The notes under the pieces are model-generated. The model was given only the letters and a program-made list of their open reading frames with translations. It had not been told where the DNA came from and made no database searches. Below are positions 25,825-36,266 of a DNA stretch of 64,000 nucleotides, one piece after another. Location of the stretch: positions 21,733 through 85,732 of the forward strand of contig JACRNC010000006.1 in the NCBI GenBank assembly GCA_016219375.1, read 5' to 3'. Numbering within the stretch: the first letter of the stretch is position 1; each line of letters begins with the position of its first letter. The translations under genes were made by a program, and so were the position numbers. The stretch comes from Burkholderiales bacterium. GTDB lineage: Bacteria > Pseudomonadota > Gammaproteobacteria > Burkholderiales > Burkholderiaceae_C.

Positions 25825-25986
25825 GGCAGGCGGCGGGATGGCACAAGCAGGCACAAGAGGGGCGCAGCGGCAGGGGCGGCGCATGGCGGGGATTTCGGCA
25901 GGACTGATGTCCGCCTTGAGCCCGCGTGTGACGCGCATCACACCGCCGGCGCGCGAAACAGCGCTGGCAAGCGCCCGCTTCTCGAC

Positions 25987-27162
25987 CTAACCCAGCGCCG
26001 TGCGGTTGCGCCCTTCATCCTTGGCGCGGTAGAGCGCCTGGTCGGCGCGCTCGATGCTGCGCTCGATGGGGTCGCCCATGCGGTGCTCCACCAGCCCGGC
26101 AGAGAAGGTCACCGCCGGCTGCTGCGGGCGCTCGGCGGCCAGCGGCGCGGCGCGCGTGTAGGCCTCGCGCAGCCGCTCGATCACGGCCTGGGCGTCGGCC
26201 GGGGCGGTGTGCGGCAGCAGCACCAGGAACTCCTCGCCGCCCCAGCGGGCCAGCTCGTCGGTCGCGCGCAGGCTGCCGCCCACGGCGCGGGCGAAGTCCT
26301 GCAGCACGCGGTCACCCACCTGGTGGCCGAATTGGTCGTTGATGCGCTTGAAGTGGTCCAGGTCGAGCAGCGCCAGGCACAGCGGGCCCGGCTGGCGGCG
26401 CTGGCGGGCCAGGGCCTCGGCCAGGCGCTGGACCATGTGGTGGCGGTTGTGCAGCCCGGTGAGCTGGTCGCGTCCGGCCATCTCCTGCAGCCGGTCCATC
26501 GCGGCCTGCAGCGCGGCCTGCTGCTTGACCAGCCGCGCGCGCAGGCCGGTCACCTTCAGCGCGCCGGCCAGCATCACCGGCAGGATGCCCAGCGCCAGGC
26601 TCAGCGTTATCACCTCTTCCTTCAGCGGGAAGCGCTCGGGCTGCAGCAGCTGCATGGTCACGCTCACCGCGACGAAGCCCAGGATCGTCGCCCAGCCGAT
26701 GCGCCGCATCCGCCGCGGCGAGACGGTCAGCATCATGAACATCAGCTGCATGCCGAAGACCAGCAGCAGCCCGCTGCGGGCGAAGCCGCCCATGGCATAG
26801 GCCAGCAGCGCGGCGCTGGCGGCGATGCCGATCTGCGAGACCATCAGCGTCTCGTCGCTGAGCCGGCGCGACCAGGCGCTGCGCTCCACCAGATAGGACA
26901 GCAGGTGGGCCACGATCAGGTAGCCGGCCACCAGGTTGCGCTGCCAGGGCGCCCAGGCGCCGGTCCACACCGCCAGTTGGCACGAGCCGATGCCGGCCAC
27001 GTACATCACCGTGGACATGAAGAAGATGCCCAGCCGGCGCTGCTGCCATTCCTCGCGCCCGAGCAGGGCCGTGCGCAGCCGCGCACGCCAGCCGGCCGGC
27101 GCGGCAGCCGGCGGCTCGGGCGGGTCGCCCGCGGCGACATGGGGTGAGGAGGAGGCGGCCAT
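25987..27162 (-). CDS. Membrane-bound diguanylate cyclase (GGDEF)
   Basis: 391 aa. An N-terminal sensor region has about six membrane segments (residues 48-200) of the MASE type. The C-terminal GGDEF domain (about 230-391) has an active GGEEF at 308-312, and the allosteric c-di-GMP inhibitory I-site RATD (299-302) is five residues before it, so product feedback is likely. Makes cyclic di-GMP for surface/biofilm switching. The ATG at 27162 is taken. Same strand as htpX but with about 200 bases between. Confidence 0.92.
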   Translation of the reverse strand: MAASSSPHVAAGDPPEPPAAAPAGWRARLRTALLGREEWQQRRLGIFFMSTVMYVAGIGSCQLAVWTGAWAPWQRNLVAGYLIVAHLLSYLVERSAWSRRLSDETLMVSQIGIAASAALLAYAMGGFARSGLLLVFGMQLMFMMLTVSPRRMRRIGWATILGFVAVSVTMQLLQPERFPLKEEVITLSLALGILPVMLAGALKVTGLRARLVKQQAALQAAMDRLQEMAGRDQLTGLHNRHHMVQRLAEALARQRRQPGPLCLALLDLDHFKRINDQFGHQVGDRVLQDFARAVGGSLRATDELARWGGEEFLVLLPHTAPADAQAVIERLREAYTRAAPLAAERPQQPAVTFSAGLVEHRMGDPIERSIERADQALYRAKDEGRNRTALG

Positions 27163-27359
27163 CAGGAGCTCTATCGGCAGCGCAGGCCCGCACTGCAGCC
27201 GACCCTGCGCCCCCATCGTGGCGGACGACCGGACTTTGTCCAGAGCGTTTGCCTGGGCCGCCGCCCGCCCGCCCGGCCGGTGTGACGAAAGCCGCGGCCG
27301 GCCCCTCACGGCAGGCCGGCCGCCTTTGACGCCCTGTGCTCAGACGGCGCGGCTCCGGC

Positions 27360-28220
27360 TCAACCCCCGGCGCGCATGCCCCTGGCCAGGGCCATCAGCC
27401 GCTCGATGCGCTCCTCGGTGGACGGGTGCGTGGAGAACAGCCCGCGCAGGCCGCCGCCGGACAGCGGGTTCATGATCATCATCTGCGCCGTCTCCGGGTG
27501 GGCCTCGGCCGCCATCAGCGGGATGCCCTGGGCATAGCGGTGGATCTTGTCCAGGGCAGAGGCCAGGGCCTGCGGATCGCCGGAGATCTCGGCGCCGCCA
27601 CGGTCGGCCTCGAACTCCCTGGCGCGGCTGATGGCCATCTGGATCAGGCTGGCCGCCAGCGGCGCCAGCAGGGCCACGGCGATGCCGGCGATCGGGTTGG
27701 CCGGCCGGCCCTCGCTGTCGCGCCCGCCGAAGAGCATCGCGAAGTTGGCCAGCATGGAGATGGCGCCGGCCATGGTCGCGCTGATGGTGCTGATCAGGAT
27801 GTCGCGGTGCTTCACATGCGCCAGCTCGTGCGCCATCACGCCGCGCAGCTCGCGGTCGCTGAGCACGCGCAGGATGCCGGTGGTGGCGGCCACGGCGGCG
27901 TTGGCCGGGTTGCGGCCGGTGGCAAAGGCGTTGGGCGCGTCCTCGTCGATCAGGTAGACGCGCGGCATGGGCAACTGCGCGCGCTGCGCCAGCTCGGCCA
28001 CCATGCGGTAGAACTGCGGCGCCGTGGTCTCGTCCACCTCGTGGGCGTTGTACATCTTCAGCACCAGCTTGTCGCTGAACCAGTAGCTGAAGAAGTTCAT
28101 GCCCAGGGCGATGACCAGCGCGATCATCATCCCCTGCTGGCCGCCGATCACCGAGCCCAGCGCCATGAACAGCGCCGTGATCGCGGCCATCAGGATGGCG
28201 GTCTTCATCAGGTTGAACAT
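27360..28220 (-). CDS. htpX: Membrane zinc metalloprotease HtpX
   Basis: 286 aa M48 protease of the inner membrane that degrades misfolded membrane proteins with FtsH. Two N-terminal membrane helices (10-25, 30-48), the zinc motif HELAH (131-135) and the downstream third-ligand region REFEADRGG. The C-terminal [13 protein letters not shown] is typical. Often heat-shock or envelope-stress regulated; no promoter could be assigned. Third in the def-fmt-htpX run after a 194-base gap. Confidence 0.96.
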   Translation of the reverse strand: MFNLMKTAILMAAITALFMALGSVIGGQQGMMIALVIALGMNFFSYWFSDKLVLKMYNAHEVDETTAPQFYRMVAELAQRAQLPMPRVYLIDEDAPNAFATGRNPANAAVAATTGILRVLSDRELRGVMAHELAHVKHRDILISTISATMAGAISMLANFAMLFGGRDSEGRPANPIAGIAVALLAPLAASLIQMAISRAREFEADRGGAEISGDPQALASALDKIHRYAQGIPLMAAEAHPETAQMMIMNPLSGGGLRGLFSTHPSTEERIERLMALARGMRAGG

Positions 28221-28414
28221 CGTGTGTGCCTCTCGTTGCGGTGTGTCCGCAGGCGCGGACGTCTGCCATAGATCAGGCCGGGGCGCCTGAGTTCAAGTTG
28301 CTGTCAGCTTCAGCGCGGCAGCTGCCGCCCATGCGGGCCGCGCAATGTGCAGCGCATCACGCCGCGCCAAGGATGGGCGGGGCCCGGCCGGTGGGGCCGC
28401 TGCGGCGACCAGGC

Positions 28415-29437
28415 TCAGCCGAGCACGCAGCCGGCCACCAGCGGCCGTGCGTGCAGGAAGTCCGCCACCGATTGCCGCTTGCCGCCTGCTCGCTGCACCT
28501 GCTGCAGCGCCAGCGCCTGCTCGCCGCAGGCCACCACCACGTGGTCGCCGCCGGCATGCAGCACCGTGCCGGGCGCTCCGCTGCCGGCCACCACCTCGGC
28601 CCGCCAGAGCTTGACCGTCTCGGCGCCGGCCTCGCCCGGCACGCTGAAGCTCAGCCCGGGGAAGGGGTCGAAGGCGCGCGCGCGGCGCTCGATCACTGCG
28701 GCCGGCTCCCGCCAGTCGATCGCGCCCTCGGCCTTCTCGATCTTGTGGGCGTAGGTGACGCCCTCGGCCGGCTGAGGCGTGGGCTGCAGCCGGCCGGCCG
28801 CGGCGTCGTGCAGCGCGTGCAGGATCAGCGCGGCGCCCTGCGCGGCCAGGCGGTCGTGCAGCGCGGCGGTGGTGTCGTCTGCGCGGATGGCCTCGCGCTC
28901 CATCAGCAGCATGTCGCCGGTGTCCAGCCCGGCGTCCATCTGCATGATGGTGATGCCCGTCTCGGCATCGCCGGCCTCGATGGCGCGGTGGATGGGCGCC
29001 GCGCCGCGCCAGCGCGGCAGCAGGGATGCATGGATGTTGAGGCAACCCAGGCGCGGCAGGTCCAGCACCCACTGCGGCAGGATCAGGCCGTAGGCGGCCA
29101 CCACCATCACGTCGGGCCGGGCTGCATCGAGTGCCTGCTGCGCCGCCGCGGCATCGGCCGGGTGCTTGCCGTCCAGCTTCAGGCTCACGGGCTGGGCCAC
29201 CGGCAGGCCGTGCTCCAGCGCGTATTGCTTGACCGGCGAGGCCTGCAGCTTCATGCCGCGCCCGGCGGGGCGGTCGGGCTGGGTCAGCACCAGCGGCACC
29301 GTGTGGCCGGCCTGGTGGATGGCGGCGAGCGCGGCACGGGCGAACTCCGGCGTGCCGGCAAAGGCCACGCGCAGCGGCGGGGTGGCGCCAGCCTGCAGTT
29401 CAGCCGATGCGCCGGGCAGCGCGGTCGATCCGGTCAT
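28415..29437 (-). CDS. fmt: Methionyl-tRNA formyltransferase
   Basis: Formylates initiator Met-tRNA. 340 aa from the ATG at 29437. Shows the formyltransferase core: [34 protein letters not shown], the catalytic Asn/His/Asp region [20 protein letters not shown] with [18 protein letters not shown], and the C-terminal OB-like tRNA-binding domain. A GTG at 29449 overlaps the def stop and is an alternative start. Follows def directly, the classic pair acting at both ends of formyl-methionine use. Confidence 0.96.
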   Translation of the reverse strand: MTGSTALPGASAELQAGATPPLRVAFAGTPEFARAALAAIHQAGHTVPLVLTQPDRPAGRGMKLQASPVKQYALEHGLPVAQPVSLKLDGKHPADAAAAQQALDAARPDVMVVAAYGLILPQWVLDLPRLGCLNIHASLLPRWRGAAPIHRAIEAGDAETGITIMQMDAGLDTGDMLLMEREAIRADDTTAALHDRLAAQGAALILHALHDAAAGRLQPTPQPAEGVTYAHKIEKAEGAIDWREPAAVIERRARAFDPFPGLSFSVPGEAGAETVKLWRAEVVAGSGAPGTVLHAGGDHVVVACGEQALALQQVQRAGGKRQSVADFLHARPLVAGCVLG

Positions 29438-29445
29438 CCCGCGGC

Positions 29446-29961
29446 TCACGATTCGTGCGCTTCTTCGCGGGTCTTCTTCTGCATCTTGGCCTTGATGCGG
29501 TTGCGCTTGAGCGGCGAAAGGTACTCCACGAACACCTTGCCCATCAGGTGGTCCATCTCGTGCTGGATGCACACGGCCAGCAGGCCGTCGGCGTCGATCT
29601 TGTACTCGCGCCCGTCGCGGTCCAGCGCGCGCACCGTCACGCGCTCGTGGCGCGGCACCTTGTCGTAGATGGCCGGCACCGACAGGCAGCCCTCGTCGCC
29701 CACCACCATCTCGACGCTCGTCCAGGTCAGCTCGGGATTGATGAGCACGATGGGCTGGTCGCGCTCCTCGGACACGTCGATCACGATGACGCGCTCGTGC
29801 ACGTCGACCTGCGTGGCCGCCAGGCCGATGCCGTTGGCCGCATACATGGTCTCGAACATGTCGGTCACCAGCCGGCGCACGCGCTCGTCCACCTGGGCCA
29901 CCGGCTTGGCGATCTTGTGCAGACGGGGGTCGGGATAGCGCAGGATGTTCAGGACGGCCAT
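29446..29961 (-). CDS. def: Peptide deformylase
   Basis: Removes the N-formyl group from nascent proteins. 171 aa from the ATG at 29961 (standard start [14 protein letters not shown]). The three motifs are intact: GIGLAATQ (44-51), EGCLSVP with metal ligand Cys92, and HEMDH with His134, catalytic Glu135 and His138. First gene of the def-fmt run, divergent from the LysM gene. Confidence 0.97.
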   Translation of the reverse strand: MAVLNILRYPDPRLHKIAKPVAQVDERVRRLVTDMFETMYAANGIGLAATQVDVHERVIVIDVSEERDQPIVLINPELTWTSVEMVVGDEGCLSVPAIYDKVPRHERVTVRALDRDGREYKIDADGLLAVCIQHEMDHLMGKVFVEYLSPLKRNRIKAKMQKKTREEAHES

Positions 29962-30384
29962 GTCAGCAAACGGTGTGGATGGCCCGCAACGGCAGGCCGG
30001 ATGGTCGGCGGGTAACTCCGGGCAAACTTCATTGCGGCGCCGCGACAAATGGCGGCAGAATGGCCCGAATCAAGTGAGCCATTCGTGCTGAATCAGCGCT
30101 TTTTGCGCCAATCCTCGTCGATCACCCGTGGAATCCAGCCGCTCCCTCGCGCATGCTCGACCCCTGTGTCGCCCAGCGCCCGGAAGCCGTGATTCTCGCC
30201 CAGGGCGGCCGGCCTTGCGCCGCCGGGGTCGGGCCCAAGAGCTCACATCGGCGGCCTCCCCGGCCTGCCGTATTCCTTCCGCTGTCACCACCGTCGTCGC
30301 CTTGGCCGGTGCCCCTGTCCCTGCGGCGTGCGGCCGGCGGGTGGGGCGGGCGGCCCAGGCGCGCCTCATCCGAAAGACCGCTCC
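29962..30384. other. Divergent intergenic region, def / LysM gene
   Basis: 423 bases with no gene and low coding character. It has the A/T-richer patches expected of promoters at about 30014-30060 (def side) and 30080-30115, but no clean hexamer pair, operator or riboswitch was recognised. Confidence 0.5.
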
Positions 30385-31608
30385 ATGATGCACAGCCTGC
30401 TGTCCCGTGTCCCCGGCCCCGTGGCTGAGCCCGCGCGCGCGCCGCGCCGCACCCTGGTGGCCCGCGCCCTGGGCTGCGTGGGCGCCGTGGCCCTGGGCGG
30501 GAGCCTGCTTGCCGCCACCGCCCGGGCGCAGGTGCCCAACTACCCGGTGACCGGCCAGCAGAAGGCCACCGCGCGCCAAGTGGCCGAAGCCGGCGTGCCG
30601 CTCTCGGAGCTCTCGCCCAATGCGCCGGACAGCTACACCGTCAAGCGCGGCGACACGCTGTGGGCCATCTCGGGCCTGTTCCTCAAGCGGCCCTGGCGCT
30701 GGCCTGAGCTCTGGGGTATGAACCTCGACCAGATCCGCAATCCGCACCTGATCTACCCCGGCCAGGTGCTCTACCTGGACAAGTCCAACGGCCGCGCCCG
30801 GCTGCGCGTGGGCCAGCCCATCGGGCCGCAGGGCGACGTCAAGCTCTCGCCGCGGGTGCGCGAAGCCGCCTTCAGCGACGCCATCGGCGCCGTGCCGCTC
30901 AACCTGATCGAGCCCTTCCTCAACGAGGCGGTGATCTTCGACGACGAGCGGCAGCTGGCCGCCGCGCCGCGCATCGTCGCCACGCAGGAAGGCCGCGTGA
31001 TGCTCGGCCGCGGCGAGACGGCCTATGTGCTGGGCGACCTGGGCGGCCTGCGCGACTGGCGCATCTTCCGCCAGCCGCGACCGCTGCTGGATCCGACCAC
31101 GCGCGAGGTGCTGGGCTACGAGGCGGTCTACGTCGGCACCGCCGACTACGTGCGCTCCGGCCACGCCGACGGCCGCGCGGCCGAGGCCGGCGAGGTGGTG
31201 CCCGACACCTTCACCGTCAGCAGCATCCGCCTGGAGGCCGGCGTGGGCGACCGCCTGGCGCCGGTGCCGCAGCGCGAGTTCGTCAACTACGTGCCGCACG
31301 CGCCGGCCCAGCCCATCGCCGGCCAGATCGTGTCGATCTACGGCGAGGCGCTGAGCGCCGGCCAGAACCAGATCGTGGCCCTCAATCGCGGCGCCCGCGA
31401 CGGCCTGGAGCGCGGCCACGTGCTCATCCTGCTCAGCGACGGCCGCATGGTGCGCGACACCACGCAGGACGGCTCGCCGCAGATCAAGCTGCCCAACGAG
31501 AAGCAGGGCCTGCTGTTCGTCTTCCGCACCTTCGACAAGATGTCGTATGCGCTGATCATGTCGGCCAACGACCCGATCAAGGTCGGGGATCGCTTCTCGC
31601 AGCCCTGA
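30385..31608 (+). CDS. LysM domain exported protein
   Basis: 407 aa. Signal peptide (about 1-48, core CVGAVALGGSLLAATARA), then a LysM peptidoglycan-binding domain at about 80-130 (YTVKRGDTLWAISGLFL ... IYPGQVLYLD). The rest (130-407) is a beta-rich region without a recognised enzyme motif. The usual neighbour of dprA in Burkholderiales. Two adjacent ATGs at 30385 and 30388 are equally good. Transcript ends at the terminator at 31636. Likely a cell-wall-associated periplasmic protein. Confidence 0.9.
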   Translation: MMHSLLSRVPGPVAEPARAPRRTLVARALGCVGAVALGGSLLAATARAQVPNYPVTGQQKATARQVAEAGVPLSELSPNAPDSYTVKRGDTLWAISGLFLKRPWRWPELWGMNLDQIRNPHLIYPGQVLYLDKSNGRARLRVGQPIGPQGDVKLSPRVREAAFSDAIGAVPLNLIEPFLNEAVIFDDERQLAAAPRIVATQEGRVMLGRGETAYVLGDLGGLRDWRIFRQPRPLLDPTTREVLGYEAVYVGTADYVRSGHADGRAAEAGEVVPDTFTVSSIRLEAGVGDRLAPVPQREFVNYVPHAPAQPIAGQIVSIYGEALSAGQNQIVALNRGARDGLERGHVLILLSDGRMVRDTTQDGSPQIKLPNEKQGLLFVFRTFDKMSYALIMSANDPIKVGDRFSQP

Positions 31609-31635
31609 CGCCGGTCTGATCGGCTCCGGTTCCGC

Positions 31636-31659
31636 AGCGCCCCATCCGGGGCGCTTTTT
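31636..31659 (+). terminator. Intrinsic terminator after LysM gene
   Basis: Perfect 8-bp stem AGCGCCCC / GGGGCGCT with an ATCC loop, followed by TTTT, beginning 28 bases after the stop codon at 31608. It separates the LysM gene from dprA. Confidence 0.92.
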
Positions 31660-31699
31660 CATTCCCCTCCTGACACGCCGCGCTTTGCGGCGCCCCCTC

Positions 31700-32959
31700 A
31701 TGGACCGCGATGAACTGACCGGCTGGCTGCGGCTGGTGATGACGCCGCAGATCGGCCCGACGGCCGCGCGCAAGGTGCTGGCCGCCTTCGGCTCGCCGCA
31801 GGCGGTGTTCGATGCCTCCACCCGCGCGCTGCAGGCGGTGGTGGGCGAGGCCGCAGGCAAGGCGCTGGGTGCCGAGCCCGAGGGCCTGGACGCCCACGTG
31901 CAGGCCACGCTCGACTGGCTGGCCGCGTCACCGGCACATGCGGTCATCACCCTGGGCGATGCCGACTACCCCGCGCGGCTGCTGGAGATGGCCGACCCGC
32001 CGCTGCTGCTGTTCGCGCAAGGGCGGCTGGAGGCCCTGCGCGGCCCGCTGCTGGCGATCGTCGGCGCCCGCCATCCCACGCCGCAGGGCGTGGACAACGC
32101 GCGGGCGTTCGCTGCGCACTTCAGCCGTGAGGGCTGGACGGTGGTCTCCGGCCTGGCCGCCGGCGTGGACGGCGCGGCGCACGAGGGCGCGCTGGATGGG
32201 CCGTCGCCCACCATCGCCATCGTCGGCACCGGGCTGGACCGGGTCTATCCGGCCCGCCACCGCGCGCTGGCCCACCGCATCGTCGAGCGCGGACTCATCC
32301 TCAGCGAATACCTGCTGGGCACGCCGCCGCTGGCGCCCAACTTCCCCAAGCGCAACCGCCTGATCGCCGCACTCGGCCAGGGCACCCTGGTGGTGGAGGC
32401 GGCGGTGCAGTCGGGCTCGCTGATCACCGCCCGGCTGGCCGCCGAGATGGGCCGCGAGGTGCTGGCCATCCCCGGCTCCATCCACAACCCGCTCTCGCGC
32501 GGCTGCCATGCGCTGATCAAGCAGGGCGCCAAGCTGGTGGAGACGGCCGAGGACGTGCTCGAGGAGCTGCGCGGCGGCCTGCGACCGTCGCTGCTCGACC
32601 CGGCCCCTGCGGCCGATGCCCCGAGCGCGCCATCCGCCACCGCACGCAGCGGGGCCGGCGCTGCAGGCGGGCTGCCCGGGCACACCCCGCCGCGCCACGC
32701 TGCCGATGAAACGCCGGGCGGCGCCCCGGCCGCCGCCGACGCACAAGAGCGCGATGCTGCAGGCGCCGGCCAGGCGGCGGCCGGCCCGCATGCCGCGCTG
32801 CTTGAGGCCCTGGGCTGGGACCCGGTGCACCTGGACGCACTGGCTGCGCGCACCGGCATCGGCCCGGCGGCGCTGCAGGCGCAGTTGCTGGAGCTGGAGC
32901 TGCTGGGCGAGGTGGCGCGGCTGCCCGGGCAGCTGTTCCAGCGCGTGGCCAGCGCCTGA
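31700..32959 (+). CDS. dprA: DNA-processing protein DprA
   Basis: Loads RecA on incoming single-stranded DNA during natural transformation. 419 aa. N-terminal SAM-like helices (1-70), the Rossmann-like core ([73 protein letters not shown]) and a C-terminal winged helix (about 360-419). An unusually long Ala/Pro/Gly linker of roughly 80 residues joins core and winged helix. The ATG at 31700 is chosen. Presence hints at competence but no other com genes are in view. Confidence 0.95.
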   Translation: MDRDELTGWLRLVMTPQIGPTAARKVLAAFGSPQAVFDASTRALQAVVGEAAGKALGAEPEGLDAHVQATLDWLAASPAHAVITLGDADYPARLLEMADPPLLLFAQGRLEALRGPLLAIVGARHPTPQGVDNARAFAAHFSREGWTVVSGLAAGVDGAAHEGALDGPSPTIAIVGTGLDRVYPARHRALAHRIVERGLILSEYLLGTPPLAPNFPKRNRLIAALGQGTLVVEAAVQSGSLITARLAAEMGREVLAIPGSIHNPLSRGCHALIKQGAKLVETAEDVLEELRGGLRPSLLDPAPAADAPSAPSATARSGAGAAGGLPGHTPPRHAADETPGGAPAAADAQERDAAGAGQAAAGPHAALLEALGWDPVHLDALAARTGIGPAALQAQLLELELLGEVARLPGQLFQRVASA

Positions 32960-33078
32960 GCGGAGCGGCGCTACCGGGCGCAGCGTCTGCCGGGGCGACG
33001 CGCAGCCGCATCGCCCCACCCGCTGCATCAGCGCGTGCGGCTGGGCTGCGGCCCGCCGCCCGCCGCGGACAATGCGCC

Positions 33079-33777
33079 ATGCCCTCTGCGCCGATCACTC
33101 CCGCCCTGCCCACCATCCGGCATCTGGGCCGCGTGGACTACGCCCCCACGGCCGCCGCGATGCAGGCCTTCACCGAGGCGCGCACGCCGGACACGCCCGA
33201 CGAGATCTGGGTCTGCGAGCACCCGCCCACCTATACCCAGGGCATCGCCGGCCGGGCCGAGCACCTGCTGGCGCCGGGCGACATCCCGGTTATCGCGACC
33301 AACCGCGGCGGACAGGTCACGTATCACGGCCCGGGGCAGGTGGTGGCCTACCCGCTGATCGACCTGCGCCGGCTGGGCATCTACGTCAAGGAATACGTCT
33401 TCCGCCTGGAGCAGGCGCTGCTCAAGGTGCTGGAGGGCCAGGGCGTCACCGGCCACCGCGTGGCGGGCGCGCCGGGCATCTACGTGCGCCTGGCCGATCC
33501 CTTCGGCCATGCCGCGCTGCCCAAGCCGCAGCCGGGCGTCGATCCGTTCACCGGCCTGGGCAAGATCGCCGCGCTGGGCATCAAGGTCTCGCGCCACTGC
33601 ACCTACCACGGCGTGTCGCTCAACGTGGCGATGGACCTCGAGCCCTTCTCGCGCATCAACCCCTGCGGCTATGCCGGGCTGGCCACGGTGGACCTGGCCA
33701 GCCTGGGCGTGCAGGCGCCGTGGCAGCAGGTGGCCGACGACCTGGCCCAGCGGCTGGCGCAGCGGCTGTCACCCTGA
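33079..33777 (+). CDS. lipB: Octanoyl-[ACP]-protein N-octanoyltransferase
   Basis: Transfers octanoyl from ACP to lipoyl domains of 2-oxoacid dehydrogenases and glycine cleavage H protein. 232 aa. Signature [12 protein letters not shown] (76-87), catalytic Lys162 in [14 protein letters not shown], and Cys196 in [11 protein letters not shown] 33079. lipA follows after 265 bases on the same strand; together they build lipoate. Confidence 0.96.
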   Translation: MPSAPITPALPTIRHLGRVDYAPTAAAMQAFTEARTPDTPDEIWVCEHPPTYTQGIAGRAEHLLAPGDIPVIATNRGGQVTYHGPGQVVAYPLIDLRRLGIYVKEYVFRLEQALLKVLEGQGVTGHRVAGAPGIYVRLADPFGHAALPKPQPGVDPFTGLGKIAALGIKVSRHCTYHGVSLNVAMDLEPFSRINPCGYAGLATVDLASLGVQAPWQQVADDLAQRLAQRLSP

Positions 33778-33937
33778 GCGACACGGGCCGGCGCGGCACG
33801 GCACGGCCGGCACATTGCGCCGCAGGTCGCCGCCCCGTCATCTGCGCCGGCCTGCCGCCGTGAATTTGCCGCGGCCGCCCGGCAGCCCCGCGCGGGCCGG
33901 ACTTGACCGCGCGCAGGGCTCGGCTGGCCGTGCTTCC

Positions 33938-33943
33938 TACAAT
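33938..33943 (+). promoter_or_regulatory. Possible -10 element upstream of lipA
   Basis: TACAAT at 33938-33943 in the lipB-lipA gap, about 100 bases ahead of the lipA ATG. A good -10 match in a GC-rich gap. No -35 hexamer is at the right distance (TTGACC at 33903 is too far), so this is tentative. Confidence 0.35.
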
Positions 33944-34042
33944 CCTTGAGCCGTTGCGGTGCACCGGCCCTGCGCCGCGGGGCGGCCCGTGTGGGACCAC
34001 CCGTGAGGGACGCCCTTCGAGCGGCTGCTGCACACGCCTGCC

Positions 34043-35038
34043 ATGACCGATTCCGTCGCTCCGCCCACCGCCGATCCGACCGCGGCCACGCCCCCTGCCT
34101 ACGACGCCACTGCCAAGCAGAAGGCCCAGGCCAAGACGGCGCGCATCCCGATCAAGATCGTGCCGGCCGAGGTGCTCAAGAAGCCGGACTGGATCCGCGT
34201 CAAGGCCGGCTCGCCGTCCACCCGCTTCTACGAGATCAAGCAGATCCTGCGCGAGCACAAGCTGCACACGGTGTGCGAGGAGGCGTCCTGCCCCAACATC
34301 GGCGAGTGCTTCGGCCACGGCACGGCCACCTTCATGATCATGGGCGACAAGTGCACGCGCCGCTGCCCCTTCTGCGACGTCGGCCACGGCCGGCCCGACC
34401 CGCTGGATGCGGACGAGCCGCTGAACCTGGCCAAGACGATTGCCGCGCTCAAGCTCAAGTACGTGGTCATCACCAGCGTGGACCGCGACGACCTGCGCGA
34501 CGGCGGCGCCGGCCACTTTGTCGACTGCATCCGCAAGACGCGCGAGCTGTCGCCGGCCACGCGCATCGAGATCCTCACGCCCGACTTCCGCGGCCGCATG
34601 GACCGCGCACTCGACATCCTCAAGGCCGCGCCGCCGGACGTGATGAACCACAACCTGGAGACGGTGCCGCGCCTGTACAAGGAAGCGCGCCCGGGCTCGG
34701 ACTACCAGTTCAGCCTCAACCTGCTCAAGCGCTTCAAGGACTTTGCCCCCGGCGTGCCCACCAAGAGCGGCCTGATGGTCGGCCTGGGCGAGACGGACGA
34801 GGAGATCCTGCAGGTCATGCGCGACATGCGCGAGCACGGCATCGACATGCTGACCATCGGCCAGTACCTGGCCCCGAGCGGCCACCACCTGCCGGTGCGC
34901 CGCTACGTGCATCCGGACACCTTCAGGATGTTCGAGCGCGAGGCCCAGGCAATGGGCTTCACCCACGCCGCGGTCGGCGCGATGGTGCGGTCGAGCTACC
35001 ACGCCGACCAGCAGGCGGCGCAGGCGGGGGTGGCGTGA
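34043..35038 (+). CDS. lipA: Lipoyl synthase
   Basis: Radical SAM enzyme that inserts two sulfurs into octanoyl chains. 331 aa. Auxiliary cluster cysteines Cys78, Cys83 and Cys89 ([12 protein letters not shown]), radical SAM CxxxCxxC at Cys104, Cys108, Cys111, and the C-terminal RSSYHAD serine that ligates the sacrificial cluster. ATG 34043. Downstream of lipB. All catalytic residues intact. Confidence 0.97.
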   Translation: MTDSVAPPTADPTAATPPAYDATAKQKAQAKTARIPIKIVPAEVLKKPDWIRVKAGSPSTRFYEIKQILREHKLHTVCEEASCPNIGECFGHGTATFMIMGDKCTRRCPFCDVGHGRPDPLDADEPLNLAKTIAALKLKYVVITSVDRDDLRDGGAGHFVDCIRKTRELSPATRIEILTPDFRGRMDRALDILKAAPPDVMNHNLETVPRLYKEARPGSDYQFSLNLLKRFKDFAPGVPTKSGLMVGLGETDEEILQVMRDMREHGIDMLTIGQYLAPSGHHLPVRRYVHPDTFRMFEREAQAMGFTHAAVGAMVRSSYHADQQAAQAGVA

Positions 35039-35076
35039 GCGACTCGCGTGCGAGCCCGGCCACCGCGACACCCTTG

Positions 35077-36162
35077 TCAGCGATCCGGCTGGGCCAGCAA
35101 GGGCTGCGCCGCTGATCCGACCGCCAGCGCCCGGCGTCGCCCCACGCTCGGCGCAATGCCGAACCACCGCTTGTACGCCTGCGAGAAGCTGGAGAGGTCG
35201 CTGAAGCCCATGCGCTCGGCGATCTGGGTGAGGGACAGCGTTTCGTCGCCGAGCAGCTGGTTGGCCTTGTGGCCGCGCAGCTCGGCCAGCAGCGTCCGGT
35301 AGGACACGCCCTCGTCCTGCAGACGCCGCTTCAGCGTCCTGGCGCTGAGCCCCAGTGCGCGCGCGGCCTGCGGCAGATCCGGCGTCATGTGCAGGGGTGC
35401 CGCCGCCAGGTATTGGCGCAGCGAGTCGGCGGTGCCCAGGCGGGCGCGGCGCCGCTCCATCAGCTCCTCGCAGGCCCGCTCGCACATGGCCACCGTGACC
35501 GGGTTGGCCTGGGGCAGCCGCATGTCCAGGAGCCGGCGGTCGGCCGACAGGCTGTTGCGGCCGGCACCGAATTCAGGGCGGACCGCGCCGGTGCGCAGCA
35601 GGCCCTCGATCCAGCCCGGCCCGCGCTCGACCGTGTGCTGGAGGGTGAGCCGCGACAGGCTGAACGCCGGCCCCATCACCTCTTTCATCAAGCGGAAGGC
35701 GGCCGCCACATCGCGCTCGACCAGGAAGCGCTGCAAGGCAGGCTCGACGTCCGGGGCGTCGAAGGTCACCGTGTACAGCTCGCCGTCCAGGCCGCCCGTG
35801 ATGCGGCAGAAGGCGAAGGTGAGCGGGATGAAGCGCAGCGCCAGCGCCAGGGCGTCGCCGGCGGTCGCGCTGCTGACCACGCCCAGGCCCCACAGCCCAT
35901 AGGACGCGAAGTTGTAGCGCAGGCCCACCTCCAGCCCCAGCCCGGGCTGCCTGCATGCGCGGATGAGGTTGTCCACCACGCGCAGCTCCTGGCTGGCCTC
36001 GAATTCGAGGGCCGGATCGTCCAGATCGGCGGCATGCAGGCGCGAGCCGGCCAGCAGCGGCGCGGCATCCAGGCCGCGTTCTTTGGCGAACTCCAGCAGC
36101 AGGCGCACGCTCGCGGAGCTGCGCTTGAACGCCAGGGGGTTGGGTAAGGGCATCAAGGGCAT
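35077..36162 (-). CDS. AraC family transcriptional regulator
   Basis: 361 aa with the same architecture as the regulator at 15566: an N-terminal ligand domain (about 20-215) of the type found in many AraC regulators of catabolic genes and a C-terminal double HTH (LPQAARALGLSARTLKRRLQDEGV and LTQIAERMGFSDLSSFSQAYKRWFG). Start ATG 36162; 36153 is also possible. Divergent from the Baeyer-Villiger monooxygenase across about 100 bases, so probably its regulator. Confidence 0.9.
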   Translation of the reverse strand: MPLMPLPNPLAFKRSSASVRLLLEFAKERGLDAAPLLAGSRLHAADLDDPALEFEASQELRVVDNLIRACRQPGLGLEVGLRYNFASYGLWGLGVVSSATAGDALALALRFIPLTFAFCRITGGLDGELYTVTFDAPDVEPALQRFLVERDVAAAFRLMKEVMGPAFSLSRLTLQHTVERGPGWIEGLLRTGAVRPEFGAGRNSLSADRRLLDMRLPQANPVTVAMCERACEELMERRRARLGTADSLRQYLAAAPLHMTPDLPQAARALGLSARTLKRRLQDEGVSYRTLLAELRGHKANQLLGDETLSLTQIAERMGFSDLSSFSQAYKRWFGIAPSVGRRRALAVGSAAQPLLAQPDR

Positions 36163-36266
36163 TCGCCGACAGCGGTGGCCCAAAGGATAAAGCCTTTGTC
36201 CTGCACAAGCATTCGCGGCAGCGGACGTCCTGCGCATCATCCCGCCCGCAGCAACAGCGTCACCTC

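Noticed and set aside
33903..33943. TTGACC and TACAAT as a -35/-10 pair before lipA
   Set aside because: The spacing is about 29 bases, too long for a sigma-70 promoter; only the TACAAT is kept as a tentative -10.
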